Of a stretch of 64,000 nt of DNA, positions 1-12,600 are shown piece by piece. The DNA is from Coffea arabica (taxonomy: Eukaryota > Streptophyta > Magnoliopsida > Gentianales > Rubiaceae): the NCBI RefSeq assembly GCF_036785885.1, contig NC_092322.1:14406466-14470465 (forward strand), read 5' to 3'. Position numbers and translations under genes: made by a program. Position 1 is the stretch's first letter. Each line of letters starts with the position of its first letter. The notes beneath the pieces are model-generated. The model made no database searches. It worked only from the letters and a program-made list of their open reading frames with translations, and was not told the DNA's origin.

Positions 1-1091
1 AAGATCTCCGACAATTTTATTTGGCTGTCTTATAGTTTTTAATATTCCGTTTACCTCCCTTATTTTCATTTTCAATGTAATGATGAAGCCCATACCTATA
101 AAGCCCTAAAAGTATTATTGTCATTCCCAAATTACCATTCCATGGCGTGAAAGAAATTTATAATAATAAAAAAAAATCATGTAGGGCAGACTACGTACAA
201 AGAGTTAAATTGGTTGTAACAAACAATATTGAGAGATTTATATGGAAAAAAAAAATGAAGTAACAAATTTATCTTATGAAAAAAAGGCTTGAACTTGCAA
301 AACAAATAAGGGAGAGAAATATCCCCGCCTAGTAATCATGTAGTAGGCTACATGAAAACCATTTAAAAGTCTCCGAAAGATAAAGAGTTCATCAACCAAA
401 AAACGACTTTAAAAATACGATATACCTATGCACCAGACACAAATATTGAAATTCTTAAAATCAGGAAGTGAGCAATCTTTTTAGTTTACGTATGACATAT
501 AAGTCATATGATGCTTAGACTATAATTTTCTACATCTTAATTGGCCCAAATAAACATTAATATTTTTCTAAAACGTTCCTAAGGAATAAGCATGTTTATT
601 CTTTCAATGGCTTGGTTCATTATTTACCTCGTTAGCTTTGCATAACTAAATTTTTTAAAATCAACTTTCTCCTTTTTATTGCATTTGCCAAGCCCTTTTC
701 TGAAATTAGCTGAATTTACGAGTATTCAAGGGTAATTTTGAAAAAAAAAAAAAAAAAAAAACCTTGTACTCACTTTATGTGAATTTTTTTGATAAATAGG
801 ATGCCTTTGATACATTGGAACTCAAAACTTATGGCAATCTGTGTGTGTGTGGGTCAGTAAGTTTGGGACTGCTGTTATTTTTTGGTTTTTAGCTTTATGT
901 GATTATTTTTAAGGAATTTATGGTTTTGTGGTTAACATATTGCTAAATCAAAATATAATACCCTTCTCATCCTATTTTAAAGACTGGTAACCTGTTTTAA
1001 CGAAGGAACATTGCAACATGAGAAACACTTTAGGGATAGTGTCATTGACAAAAGAGAAATGCAAGAATTCAGTGGGATTAAGATAGATATA

Positions 1092-1270
1092 ATTGAGTCC
1101 TTTTTTTTTTTTTTGGTTTAATTTACTCTCCCACTTCTCTCCACATCCTTTCCGTCCTCCCACTCCTTCTTATACCCTTCTCATCTCAAACTGTTAAGTA
1201 CAAAATTCGAACCTTAAACTTGACATCGGAGCTAACCACTGGGATCGATATAGTTGGTTTTTTTTTTTTT
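1092..1270 (-). mobile_element. SINE-like element, probable
   Basis: Read on the minus strand it shows an A-box-like stretch (AGTGGTTAGCTCCGATG), then a B-box-like GGTTCGAATT about 30 bases on, then an unrelated body and a terminal A-run (T-run on +, about 1,100-1,115). This is the order of a tRNA-derived SINE. No clean target duplication was found, and a second A-run precedes the 5' end, so the boundaries are approximate. A chance tRNA-like stretch between two poly-A tracts is the alternative. Confidence 0.4.
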
Positions 1271-1847
1271 CCAATTAGTGAAGTTATTGTATTTCTTTTA
1301 AAATTTAGTATATGCTTATAATCATGATTGTACTCATATATTGGGCTAGTGTACATAAACAATATTCACGCTATAACAAAGTAATCACATCAAAACCTCA
1401 ATTGTAATTGTCCCAAATCACAATTTGTTGACTTTTTAGATTAAAAACAGATCAAAACAAGAAAGAAGTCCTGGAAGCACAGCAAAAGGTTGCCAATGTG
1501 GGAATTGGAGCGGGATAAATTTTCATTCTGTTAGTTCTTTCTCTCTTCTTTTTCCTTCTCACTTTGCTCTGTTAATTAACTCCTACTTAATTTGGTCTGT
1601 TACTGCTAATTGGCCCTGCATTGGAAATATTTAGAGGAAGTCAAGTTCATGCTCCTAGGGTCCATCATTCAAGCTTTTATATTTGCATATTTTCTCCGCA
1701 ATGCATGGACGGAAACAGAATGGCATGATTATAATTTATAAACATACTTCTGATTTATAGCTCTTTCTGACAAACTTTATTTCTAGGTCTTCAAAAAATA
1801 CTTTATTAACGTCATTGCTTTTTGTTTAAAAAAGACAATTTTTAGCA

Positions 1848-1935
1848 GGGGAGCAGAAGGGGGATTTGATCCCAAGATTTCTTGGTCCAGTAGGTCTCAA
1901 TATTAGTCACCAAATTAAGCCCTCCACAGTTATTA
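1848..1935 (-). mobile_element. SINE-like fragment
   Basis: On the minus strand there is an A-box-like TTAATTTGGTGACTAATA and then GGGATCAAATCCCCC, a B-box-like segment. No tail or target duplication was recognised, so this is at best a decayed tRNA-derived remnant. Confidence 0.25.
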
Positions 1936-2758
1936 AGGTCACTGTTTATAATCATACCATGATAATCACCTGGTCATCGTTGAACTAATTATAATGTATA
2001 CCCTTTAATGCTTAGCAGTAAAACTGATTTCGCATGGATTGATAAATTTGGGCTTGTTGTCGATTGATTACTTTAATGGATTTTAGATTCTGATTTTGGA
2101 TAATCAGTTTTTGTGATATTTTCAATTACTTTTGTATTATGATTATCGATTTTTTTAATAACAAAGAAAAGCTAAAATCTATAACCACTTAAAGAGGAGC
2201 TTTTGCTGATTCTTATTATTCTTTATAATCAGTTTCTGTAATCAAATTTTGTAAAATTTAAAGCAACAGGAAAATAAAGGCCTATGTTTATTTTAACTAA
2301 TTGTAGATTCTGATTTTGGATTATCAGTTTTTTGTGATATTCTCATTTGCTTTTTTATTTAGATTATAGATTTTTAATAACCAAAAGGCTAAAATTCATA
2401 ATTAATAAAAAAAAAGTAGCTTTTATTGGTTTTAATTATTCTCTATAATCACTTTCCATAATCAAATTTTACAAAATTTGAAGCAATCGAAAACAAGACT
2501 ACAATGCAGAGTGCTTGCAATTCACTAGTTTCTGTGTACGTGTTATTGCTGTATTTCCTTTATATTTCAAGCTAGAGTTTTTAAATCATTAATATCAAGG
2601 TTTATACACTCATTTTGATCATGCAATTAATTTAATTCACATTTTTCATTTGAAAACCTTATATAAGGGGCCATATTGATCAAAACTTCAAATATTAGGG
2701 ACCAAAAATCAAAGTCAAAATTTTGAACTATATTCAATTTAATTTTGAGCATTATATA

Positions 2759-3500
2759 GGGATAATATCAAAAATCTCCCCTGAGGTTTCTTTTAATGTT
2801 GCCTAGCACTTCTAAGGTTTTAAAAATATCACTTACCTCCCTTACTTTTCTTATTTGTGTAACAAAATTTTTAAAAACCCTAAACTACCCTTTCACTTGC
2901 TAAATTAAAATATTCCTAAATCACTTTGTTCACTTCAAAAAAATATCACCTCAAAAACAATCTCTTGTACTACTACCACATCACATGCTATACTCCATAA
3001 AATTATAAATTTGAAAAATAAAAATGATATTTGAAAAGAAATACACTTGCATCAATTTTATTATATATGGTCAAAACTGATTTCTTATGAATTTCTATTT
3101 TTTTCCAACATCTTCTCAATCCTTGCTCAAACTATTAAACTATACCAATCATTATAAAAATCAACCTAAAATAAGCAAATAAATCATACCCTACTTTATC
3201 ACAATCACAAAAAGTAAAAGATAAACAAAATTTAGCTTATTGTAATTTACAAATAAAATATTGCATAGTCATCCAAAAAAAATGAGTTAGAGAAAAAAGA
3301 AAAAGAAGAAAGTGACTTTCATTTCTTTTTTTTTTAAATTTTTGAGCTCCATTTATTTGATATGTTGCGAATTATGTGCCAAGTGAGCATTAATATAATC
3401 TTTTTACAATTATTAGGGGAGAAAAGTGATATTTTTAAAACTTCAGGGGTGCCAAGTGATATTAAGAGAAACTTCAAGAGAGGTTTCTAATATTACCCTG
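2759..3500. mobile_element. MITE, 742 bp, long terminal inverted repeats, 8 bp TSD
   Basis: The ends form imperfect inverted repeats of about 85 bp. The left end starts GGGATAATATC and contains TTTTAAAAATATCACTT; the right end carries the complement and finishes AATATTACCCTG. It is flanked by an exact 8 bp direct repeat, ATTATATA, at 2751-2758 and 3501-3508. An 8 bp duplication with CAGGG-like ends fits the hAT superfamily. There is no coding capacity; a 75-codon open frame near the right end is not a gene. Confidence 0.8.
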
Positions 3501-3909
3501 ATTATATATTATACTTTCTCGGCAACAGTTTTAAATCTGCTCGAAATTAGAAAATTTGACTCCACATTTGTTTTGATCGAAATATTAGGGATCAATTCAG
3601 CACACAATCCAAACATTTGGAACAAAAAGTATATTTTTCCGAGAGTTAAATAGTAATCAATATTTATTATGTATACACGCACATACTAGAAATCGTTTTC
3701 TTCACGTTCAAGAACTCCAAGGCCTTCATCCGTCAATTTTATTAGCTCTATGTTGACAATCTTCAGTTGAAGAAAGTGTCATTTGTTGGAACTTAATACA
3801 TTTTTCGGCTGGATGAATGATCTCAACAAATATTCAAGTCTAGGGTCTCATTATGGAATAGTGAATGTGGCAAGTATTAAAAGTGTCTGAGGTTTGATTA
3901 CTTTATCAT

Positions 3910-4855
3910 TAGGGACGAGATTACAATTCCTTGTGGGGTGGGGAGTAGGTACTTAAATGACGTTGAGATTGGGCCATCAACTCTCTCTTCAAGAAGGTTC
4001 TCCCAAATTGCTGATTCCTTTCTGTATTCATAGGCATGAGTAGGGATGGCAATGGGGCGGGGACCCCTCCCCCATCCCCCGCCCCGCTATCTACAAACTC
4101 CCCCCGCCCCCGCATCATCCCTCGTCCCCGGCTCCCCCCGCCCAGTCCCCGCATCGTCCCGCTTCTCCCGCGGGTGTTCCCGCGGAGCTAATAAAAATTT
4201 GTTATATAATTTTATTATGGTTAAATTTTAGCAAATAATCAAGTACTAAAATATCAACACATCATCAAATTATTATTCATTGTAATTTTACAATTGAAAC
4301 TTATAAAAACAATCAAATAAAAATTATTTGAATACAATCCAACATGATGAAATAAATATAACTAAAATAGTCAAGTTTTCACTTTTGGCACAAATACAAT
4401 CACTAATTCATTATTGTGCTTGTGTTTTTTTTTAAGAAAAGAATGTTATTGTATTATGTGTAATTAGGGATTTAGTATAAATGTATTAGTAAATTTAGTA
4501 TAACCAATTAATAATTTGTATTAGTACACATATATAATTATTAGTATAATTTATAATATCAATTATATTATATATACTAATAGACATTATATAATATATA
4601 TAACTAATAATATCATTATCATAAGTTTGTAACTAATTAAATTATATACATATATATTTTATATATTTATTTTTTTAAAGCGGATGGCGGGGCGGGGGTA
4701 TACTCCCCCACCCCCGCCCCAACCCCGCCCCAACCCCCTCCCCATTAGCCCCAAGCGGGGCGCCATCCCTAGGCATGAGATTACAATTCCTTGTGGGCCG
4801 GGATGACTACTATTTATATGACAGAGAGATTGGGCCATCAACTTTCTCGCCTGCA
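3910..4855. repeat. Short tandem duplication split by a MITE
   Basis: The stretch at about 3,915-4,005 (GAGATTACAATTCCTTGTGG through GATTGGGCCATCAACT) occurs again at about 4,778-4,850 just beyond the MITE. The two copies differ at several positions, so the duplication is old. The MITE landed at the junction of the repeats. Confidence 0.65.
4041..4771. mobile_element. hAT-type MITE, 731 bp, GC-rich ends, 8 bp TSD
   Basis: Terminal inverted repeats run TAGGGATGGCAATGGGGC on the left and GGGGCGCCATCCCTA on the right, each followed inward by G- and C-rich runs. The middle is strongly AT-rich. An exact 8 bp target duplication, GGCATGAG, lies at 4033-4040 and 4772-4779. There is no coding sequence; the proline/glycine-rich open frames over the ends are by-products of the C/G runs. 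Confidence 0.9.
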
Positions 4856-5656
4856 GCAGGTAGTATTTAAGATGGTTTCTGATATATAATCTCCCACTGA
4901 ATGGTTGCGTGGCCAAAGCTTTTTTTTTTTTTTTTTTTTTCCCTTTTAAGTGGACTAAAAGCCTTTTAGGGTCTCGTTGCTTATGATTTGTCCAAAAAGA
5001 AATTATATGGTTAGTTTGACCAGGGACTTAATAATGGTTGATTATGAATTTTGTTTTCAATCTTAAATCTTAAAGCTTTTTGAATTTTTTCTCTTTATTC
5101 TTTTTCTTTTACTTAAGAGTTTTTGCTTGCTTTGCTTTGCTTTTCTTTTTTTTTTTTAAGGCAACGAAACTCTTGAGTTAATGACACTTTTGTCGGGTTA
5201 ATTGCTTATGATTTGTCAAAAAGGAAAACATTATTGGTTGATTACGAATTATGTGGTTAGGCAGCTTTGGATTTTGTTTCTATTCCTTAAATCTTAAAGC
5301 TACTTGAATTTTTTTTTGTCTCTTTATTCTTTATCTTTTACTCAAAGAGTTTTTGCTTTCTCTTTTTTCTTAAGCAAGAAAACTCTTATTATTCTTTGAC
5401 CAGCTTGTAAGACTCCTAAGCAAACAGCACTCAAGCAATCGGCCCCGTTTGGTTAAGCGGAAACAGAAAGTAGGCAAACAAATATCAAGGATTTCTTTCT
5501 TATGTTCGACTGAAATAATTTTTTTCCTGGTTTTATGTAGTGTTGAAGGTTGAAGCACAGTTATTAAACCCCGCCCAGCCCAACGATCAAATCGGTCAAA
5601 CCAGTGATCCGATCATTGGATCGGGCCGGGTTTCAAATCAAATTGCTTGAGCAAGG

Positions 5657-5680
5657 GGATCGTTGACTAGTCAACGATCC
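5657..5680. repeat. Perfect 24 bp palindrome in a decayed repeat
   Basis: The half-site GGATCGTTGACT is followed by its exact complement. The surrounding 5,570-5,730 stretch repeats related pieces (CGATCAAATCGGTCAAACC, TGATCCGATCATTGGATCGG). This looks like the interior of an old inverted-repeat transposon rather than a regulatory site. Confidence 0.6.
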
Positions 5681-6329
5681 GACTGTCTGACCGGATTAAC
5701 TCGAAAATCTGGCCGGTTTTGTCCTTAAACCCGATTTTGTGGAAAAATTTTATTGCCTTTAATGGAGTTCGAACCATGGACCTTTCCCAACACTACAACA
5801 TATGAGTTTTATAATTATGGGTTGAAGATAATCCTAGGAGGATAAAAGATTGGCCATCCGTTAGAGATGAGAAATGAGAGGGAACCAGTAAATACACGTA
5901 TTTTTAATTTTTGGGTTTTGGCAGTTGATAGAATAACATTGGACACCTCAAACTAAAAAACAAATGGGCATTTGGAAACCCAATCTCAAACTCTCAGCCC
6001 CTAAGAAACGAACAAAATGCATTTTCAGTAATGTCGACAACACCAATGAAGCCAGAATACCCTTTGATGTTTACCTTTTGAAAAAAAGATAAATTACACG
6101 GTTACGACTCATGAGTATGATACCCAAAAAGAATTGATTACGACTCACGAGTATGATACTCAAAAGACATCGTAAAATCTACTTGATTTATGTTGATAAT
6201 GAGATGAAGGTATCATTCTTTATTCTCTTTTTTTTTTTTCTCGTTCCACTATCTATCGATTAAGTCTGTTGTCTCTAATTTGTCATAAAAATATTTTTCA
6301 ATATATTATCGCGTTGTTTAGTGATATTG

Positions 6330-6465
6330 TTTCCTTGTTGAGTGGACCTCGCAGACTATTCCCCACCCTCCATAATTTGCTGGTAGCAAGGTTCGAACTA
6401 GGGATTTAAGGCTCCATTTTCAGCAATCTTAACCGCCAGACCAAGCCTCGGAGGGCTTTTTTTTT
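6330..6465 (-). mobile_element. tRNA-derived SINE-like element
   Basis: Read on the minus strand, GGCTTGGTCTGGCGGTTAAG resembles a pol III A box, and TAGTTCGAACCTTG about 40 bases later resembles a B box. The spacing is tRNA-like. An A-run lies just 5' on that strand. No target duplication was identified and the 3' limit is approximate. Confidence 0.45.
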
Positions 6466-7780
6466 TTTTTTAGGTTAGCCTTTTTCCTTTCTATAAAGTT
6501 TAGGACTGCTGCTATTCCGAATTAGCAAAATTTATTAATTTGTTTACTTTAAAAACTGCCTTTAGGGTTTAAGTATTTATTTCATTGAGAAACGAGATCA
6601 GAAAACACTCCTAATCTCTTGAGTAAAACAATTTGGTCAATTTTACAGGATTTCAGTTGATAATAGGTCAAATGCTAAGATTTATTTGCCAATTGACATT
6701 GAAGGACTTGCTATATTATAGTTCAAATGCCGGTGAAATGATTAGGAGAATGGTCCACTTTGATTAGATAAATGAACTTTGAATTTCATCCCGAGCAAAT
6801 TATATACGCATTCTAGTTTATGATTTGAATTTATGAGCCGAACAAGGTTCGTCCAAGTAGGAAAACGAGCATTATGAATTATGAGGGATCTTGGTCTCTC
6901 CGGTTGAAGTTCTATCCAATTCCGTCCAATTGTATAAATTGGCATAATTTCAGTGTAAGCTAATAACTGTTGGCACAATTGTGAGTTCCACACAAATTTA
7001 GTTATATAATTCATGTTTATATTAAAATTGTATCATTTAACACCGAAATTTTATTAGTTTATATAACTAAATAGAATTGGAACTGTAGAGCTCCCATTTC
7101 CCATTATGACACCTAATGCACTAGTATTAGTGGGGTATAGTAAAAAAAAAAAAAAATTGTAGGAAACATCTACTAACGACTTTCCCATAGTCCCACATCA
7201 TTTCTCTGGGGTTGGGGGTTGGGTAGTTAAGTTCTCAAGTTTGCCTCAAGAGTTGCCGGTTTTTGGGATTAAATTTGGGATTAGGTTTAACTAACTAATT
7301 TCAAAAGTTTGGAAAAAAAAAAAAAACATCTACTAACGTGAAAATGGGGCTCACAAGTTTCCATTTCATATAAGTTGGCGTAAATTAATAATTTATTTTC
7401 AACTTACACCAAATTATTCTTCTTAATTTACACTAAATGATAATAATTAACTTTATCGAACAATACTTGATTTACACCAAATGATAAGAAATCAACATAC
7501 ACTGAACTGCACCTTATTTACATCAAACTAGACCTGACTTATACGAAAATCTTATTAATTTATACCAGAGGTCAACTTTTGTGAAATTGTACGAAACATA
7601 AATTGTAAAGCCCCAAAATCCTAATAACATATATGTAGGTACAAAGTAGTATGGAAAAGACAGCCAGCGAGTTTCACATGCAGAGAATTTTTAATTGCAA
7701 CACCGGTTGTTATTGTTGATTTTTTTGGTCATCTACATGGTTGTTTAATAGGTGTCCAGCACTGTTCATAATGTTGTTAC

Positions 7781-7959
7781 GAGTAGTTTGGATAGTGTAT
7801 TATTTGAAATATTATTTGAAATAATTATTGTAGCACTTTTTCAGATATGATGTATGTGAGATAAAAAGGTGATTGGGAATATAAAAAAATAGGTTGGGAA
7901 ATGTGTTTGTGATGCAAACTCAATATTATTTGAAATAATTTTGATATCCAAACACTCCC
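7781..7959. mobile_element. Small MITE with AT-rich inverted ends
   Basis: The left end, GAGTAGTTTGGATAGTGT, and the right end, GATATCCAAACACTCCC, are imperfect inverted repeats. Just inside both lie copies of TATTATTTGAAATAATT. The size (about 180 bp) and ends resemble common hAT-like plant MITEs. No exact target duplication was seen. Confidence 0.5.
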
Positions 7960-9143
7960 GTAAATATTGAAACACTACATTTAAATTTTTGTTTTGATGG
8001 CCAAATCATAACCCACAACAATAAGTGGAGTTTCAATTACTAGATTGTAGATTGAAAAATGTATATGGTTCATTTTTCCATCTTACTTATACCGTAAAAT
8101 TGCAAAAGTGACAAGTGATGATAATCACAGTTTATCCCTTAAACTTTAGGAGTGATCATACTTTACTATCCAAAATTTATATTTTGACCCCTATAAAGAC
8201 TGGTCAAATGTTTAAAAAATAGTTAACTTAATCCAAAAAATAAATAAATGCATTGTTAAAATAATTAGCATTATAAGTTGCTTGCTCCGTCTCGAAAACA
8301 GACAATATAAAAACAACATTAGAGAATTTTGAATTTCTTGTGAAACTATATGAAATTTTTTTGCAAGAATTACATGAGGAATTTGTCAAATATAGTTTGA
8401 AACAAAGAATATTTGGTTTTAAACATGATATAACCAGCTACATATTCTTAACTTGAAATGCAAGTTATTAAGCACAAAGGAAATTATATGTTGGTATTCA
8501 TGTCACTAATCTTCCTCCAATCTTTGAATATAGGCTAATTGTGAAAAAAAAAAAAAAATTTACCAATACAAGTCGCTAGGTCCTTCTCAAAAGCATAGAT
8601 TATTAAAATAACATCTAGAGCATTTTCAAGAAATAACACTTGATTTATTCTGAAACTATATAAATTTATTTTCAAGAAATAAAATGAGATATTTGTCAAA
8701 AAAAATGTTTAAAATAAAGCATGGTTGGTTTTTAACCATTATATAATCACCTACATAAACCTAAATTGAACTGCAAATCTACAAAAAGAAATTAAATGTT
8801 GGGTATTTATATTACTAAACCCTTTATTCTCAATATATATAATAGCACTACACTACTATAAATCTCAAAAATATACACTTAGCTCCTCTGAATTTCATAG
8901 AAATTCACACTTTGCCATAAGAATAATTGAACTATTAAGTATTCAAATGTATCATTCACGTTTTCGAAAGGTTTAAAAATCCCTGGGTAAAGTGTATACA
9001 TATATATATATATATATCTTATACTGTCAACATTGGATAAATGATAATTATGCAAAATTTGAATTTAAAATTTAATTTTTACACACATGTCATAAATCCA
9101 ATGATGATAGTGTATACACTATCAGTGTTTATAAGATGTACTC

Positions 9144-9175
<32 letters not shown>

Positions 9176-9326
9176 CCAAAGTGAGAGATTTAAAGCACTA
9201 AAATGTGACTCCCCAAAACTTGCAAGGGGCAAATCGTGATTAACCCAATTGACAGTAACTCCGAGTAAAAATAAATCAGCATCAATAGGAACAAAAGTCC
9301 CACAAGTAAGCGTTTCCGAATTTCCT

Positions 9327-9360
<34 letters not shown>

Positions 9361-9626
9361 TGGGCCCCAAAAATCCTCAAAACTGAAAACCCCAAATTCT
9401 CTTCTTCTTAACCCCTTCTCCTCTCCTCAGCCCTCCCAGCAACCTTATCCTTCGTCTCCTTATCTTCTTCACGTCTCCTGTTTTCCTCTTCCTTTCATTC
9501 CTCGAAACCCTTATCAAGAAACGTCCTAAACTCGAAACCCGCAAGAACCCACCATCGAAAGGTGGGCAAAGTTTGTCACCCTTCAATATATTAGTTGCAC
9601 AAGCAAAGGGAGGCACTCAAGCTCCA

Positions 9627-12600
9627 ATGGACTCGAAGGAAGTGGCTGCTGCGTCTTCTCCGGTCTCAGGTTCTTCACCTAATAATAATACTGGTTTTGA
9701 AATTGATATTGATACTGCTCTTAAGGTTGGTAGTAATTTGAATACTGATATTCATGGTAGTGGTAGCAATGGTAAAGTTAATTTTAGTAGTGCTTCTGAT
9801 GATGAGGGGTTTGTGAGTGGTGAGGAGGATTTTGATATGGCTTCGGAGAAGCCATTTGTGGCCGGCCCTGATGAAAAAGAAAAATCCGACGGCCTTGCGG
9901 GGGAGAATTCTGACGGCCCTTTTGCGGCTTCGTCGGAAGTATCTGTCCCAATCGATGATAATAGGGCTGCTTCTGAGGTTTTAGTTGGTGATAATGTCGA
10001 AAATGTTGATAAAGTCGGGGAATTAGAGGGTGGGAAGGATGTTGAAGGAGGTGAGGGCGAACCGGTGAAAGAATCTCAAGCTGTTGGTGTAGGGGATAGT
10101 CTTTCTGATAATTTGGATGAAAGTGTTGTCAAGGGCTTGGAGGGGAAGCCTGAAGCTCCTCCTGTCTTTGCTGGGGATTCGGTCTCGAATTTGGATGGGA
10201 GTGGTGGTGATAGTCAAGGGGGCGCGATAGAGAGTTTTGGGGAAAGGAGTGGAACTAGTGCCGGTGAAAAGGAGGAATCAAAACAACTGGAATTATTAGT
10301 GAATGCCAGTGAAAGAGAGGAACCAGAACAAGCGTCACTTGTGACCAATGCCTGTGAAGTTGCAAATCATGATAAGTCAGATAGTGCAGCGGTTGATACC
10401 TCCACCGTCAAAAATGGTCCTCAACCAATGGAAGAGAAGAATGTTGAAGGGATTCCTGAGACTGGAATGGAGCAATTGGCTGAATCAGAAGCTAAAGAAA
10501 ATGGCACTGTGTCGAGCAGTGGTGATGCTGGGGAATTACTAGGTGGAGATCAAATTCAGGCTGGCAAATCTGTTGACGAAGGAACATACGTCAGCATTCA
10601 GGATGATGGATTGGAAAAAAGTGAGTCTGGCATTTCTCATTGGCCTGAGCATGATAAACCGAAATCAATTCATGATGCTCCAGAAATAGTAGAAGCAGAA
10701 GATGAAGCTAAGATTCAGATGGGGGAAGAAGCTGGCCTTGAAGGCTCAATTTCAGATGGGGATAATGATGGTATGATATTTGGAAGCTCTGAAGCAGCTA
10801 AACAGTTCATTGAGGAGTTGGAGCGGGGATCAGGTGGTAATTCATTTTCAGGTGCTGATACTTCTCTGGATCAGCCACAGAGAGTTGATGGCCAAATTGT
10901 CACAGACTCTGATGATGAAGTGGACACTGATGAAGAAGGAGAAAACAAAGAATTATTTGATTCTGCTGCCTTAGCAGCCCTCTTGAAAGCTGCGACTGGT
11001 GCTGACCCAGATGGGGGAAGTATCACAATAACCTCTCAAGATGGATCTAGGCTGTTTTCGGTAGAGCGCCCTGCAGGTCTGGGATCTTCATTGCGATCCT
11101 TGAGACCTACTCCCCGACCAAACCGCCCCAACATCTTTACTCCGTCCACTTTTTCAAACAGTGGAGATTCTGAGAGCAACTTGACCGATGAGGAGAAGAA
11201 GAAGTTGGAGAGGTTACAGCAGATCCAAGTGAAATTTTTGAGGCTTCTGCACAGGCTAGGTCTTTCAACCGATGAATCAGTAGCAGCACAGGTTATCTAC
11301 AGATTAACTCTTGCTGCAGGAAGGCAAATTGGTCAACTGTTTAGCACTGAAGCTGCCAAAGCAATGGCGCTGCAGCTTGAAGCAGAGGAGAAAGATAATT
11401 TGGACTTCTCCTTGAACATACTGGTTCTTGGCAAATCTGGAGTGGGAAAAAGTGCTACGCTAAACTCAATTTTTGGGGAAGAGAAGGCTCAGATTGACGC
11501 ATTTCAGCCTGCCACAACTACTGTGAAAGAAATATCTGGATTTGTGGATGGAGTGAAGCTTCGGGTTTTTGATACACCTGGCCTCAAATGCTCAGCGATG
11601 GAACAGTCTTTCAACCGCAGTATCTTGTCCTCAGTGAAGAAATTGACCAAGAAAAATCCACCAGACATTGTCCTTTATGTGGACAGGCTGGACGCTCAAA
11701 CTAGAGACCTCAATGATCTGCCACTACTGAGGACCATATCTGGCTCTCTTGGATCCTCAACCTGGCGAAGTGCTATAGTGACCCTCACGCATGCTGCGTC
11801 TGCACCTCCAGATGGACCATCTGGTTCCCCTATGAGTTATGAGGCCTTTGTTACTCAAAGATCTCATGTTGTTCAGCACTCTATTGGGCAAGCTGTAGGT
11901 GATCTCCGCATGATGAGTCCAAGCCTTATGAATCCTGTTTCACTTGTGGAAAACCATCCTTCATGTCGGAGGAACAGGGAAGGCCAGAAAGTGCTACCTA
12001 ACGGCCAAACTTGGAGACCTCAGTTGTTGTTGTTATTCTATTCAATGAAGATTTTGTCAGAAGCAGGTTCCCTCTCGAAGCCTCAAGATCCATTTGACCA
12101 CCGCAAGCTCTTTGGATTCCGGGTTCGCTCACCACCTCTTCCATATATGTTGTCTTCAATGTTGCAGTCCCGTGCACACCCAAAGCTTTCTACTGAGCAG
12201 GGTGGGGAGATTGGTGATTCTGATATCGACCTGGATGATTTGTCAGACATAGACAATGATGATGAAGATGAGTATGACCAGCTTCCTCCTTTCAGGCCTC
12301 TTAGAAAAGCTCAAATTGCAAAGCTCAGCAAAGAGCAGAGGAAGGCCTACTTTGACGAGTATGACTACCGGGTGAAGCTCCTTCAGAAAAAACAATGGAA
12401 AGAGGAACTGAAGAGAATGAAAGAGATGAAAACAAAGGGAAAGGATGCTGAGATTGTCAATGGTTTCACAGAAGAAGATGCAGATTCAGCAGCCGCAGCT
12501 CCCGTGGCAGTTCCATTACCTGACATGGTGCTGCCTCCTTCTTTCGATGGTGATAATCCTGCCTACAGATACCGATTCTTAGAGCCAACTTCACAGTTTC

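Larger units (their letters stand above)
1..2758. other. AT-rich intergenic DNA, no gene seen
   Basis: No open frame with recognisable protein similarity. The stretch holds homopolymer runs (A-run near 741-760, T-runs near 1100 and 1260) and SINE-like remnants, listed separately. The 2,080-2,480 part contains two diverged direct copies of a block starting near 2,085 and 2,305 (TAGATTCTGATTTTGGAT followed by ATCAGTTTTTGTGATATT), so it is an old local duplication or a degraded repeat. Nothing else is supported. Confidence 0.6.
4780..9626. other. Intergenic DNA upstream of TOC159
   Basis: No protein-coding gene recognised. It contains poly-T tracts, a SINE-like element (about 6,330-6,465), a 24 bp palindrome (5,657-5,680), a small MITE (7,781-7,959), TA-dinucleotide runs (about 8,998-9,017 and 9,146-9,168) and a long A-run (about 9,329-9,357). 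The 180 bases just before the TOC159 ATG are C/T-rich, as is common for plant 5' leaders. No confident TATA box could be assigned. Confidence 0.55.

Noticed and set aside
4046..4916. Pro/Gly/Arg-rich open frames over the MITE ends
   Set aside because: They are translations of C- and G-runs in the terminal inverted repeats.
9573..9626. Upstream 18-codon extension of TOC159
   Set aside because: It starts from TTG; the first ATG in frame is at 9,627 and gives the normal family start style (MDSKE).
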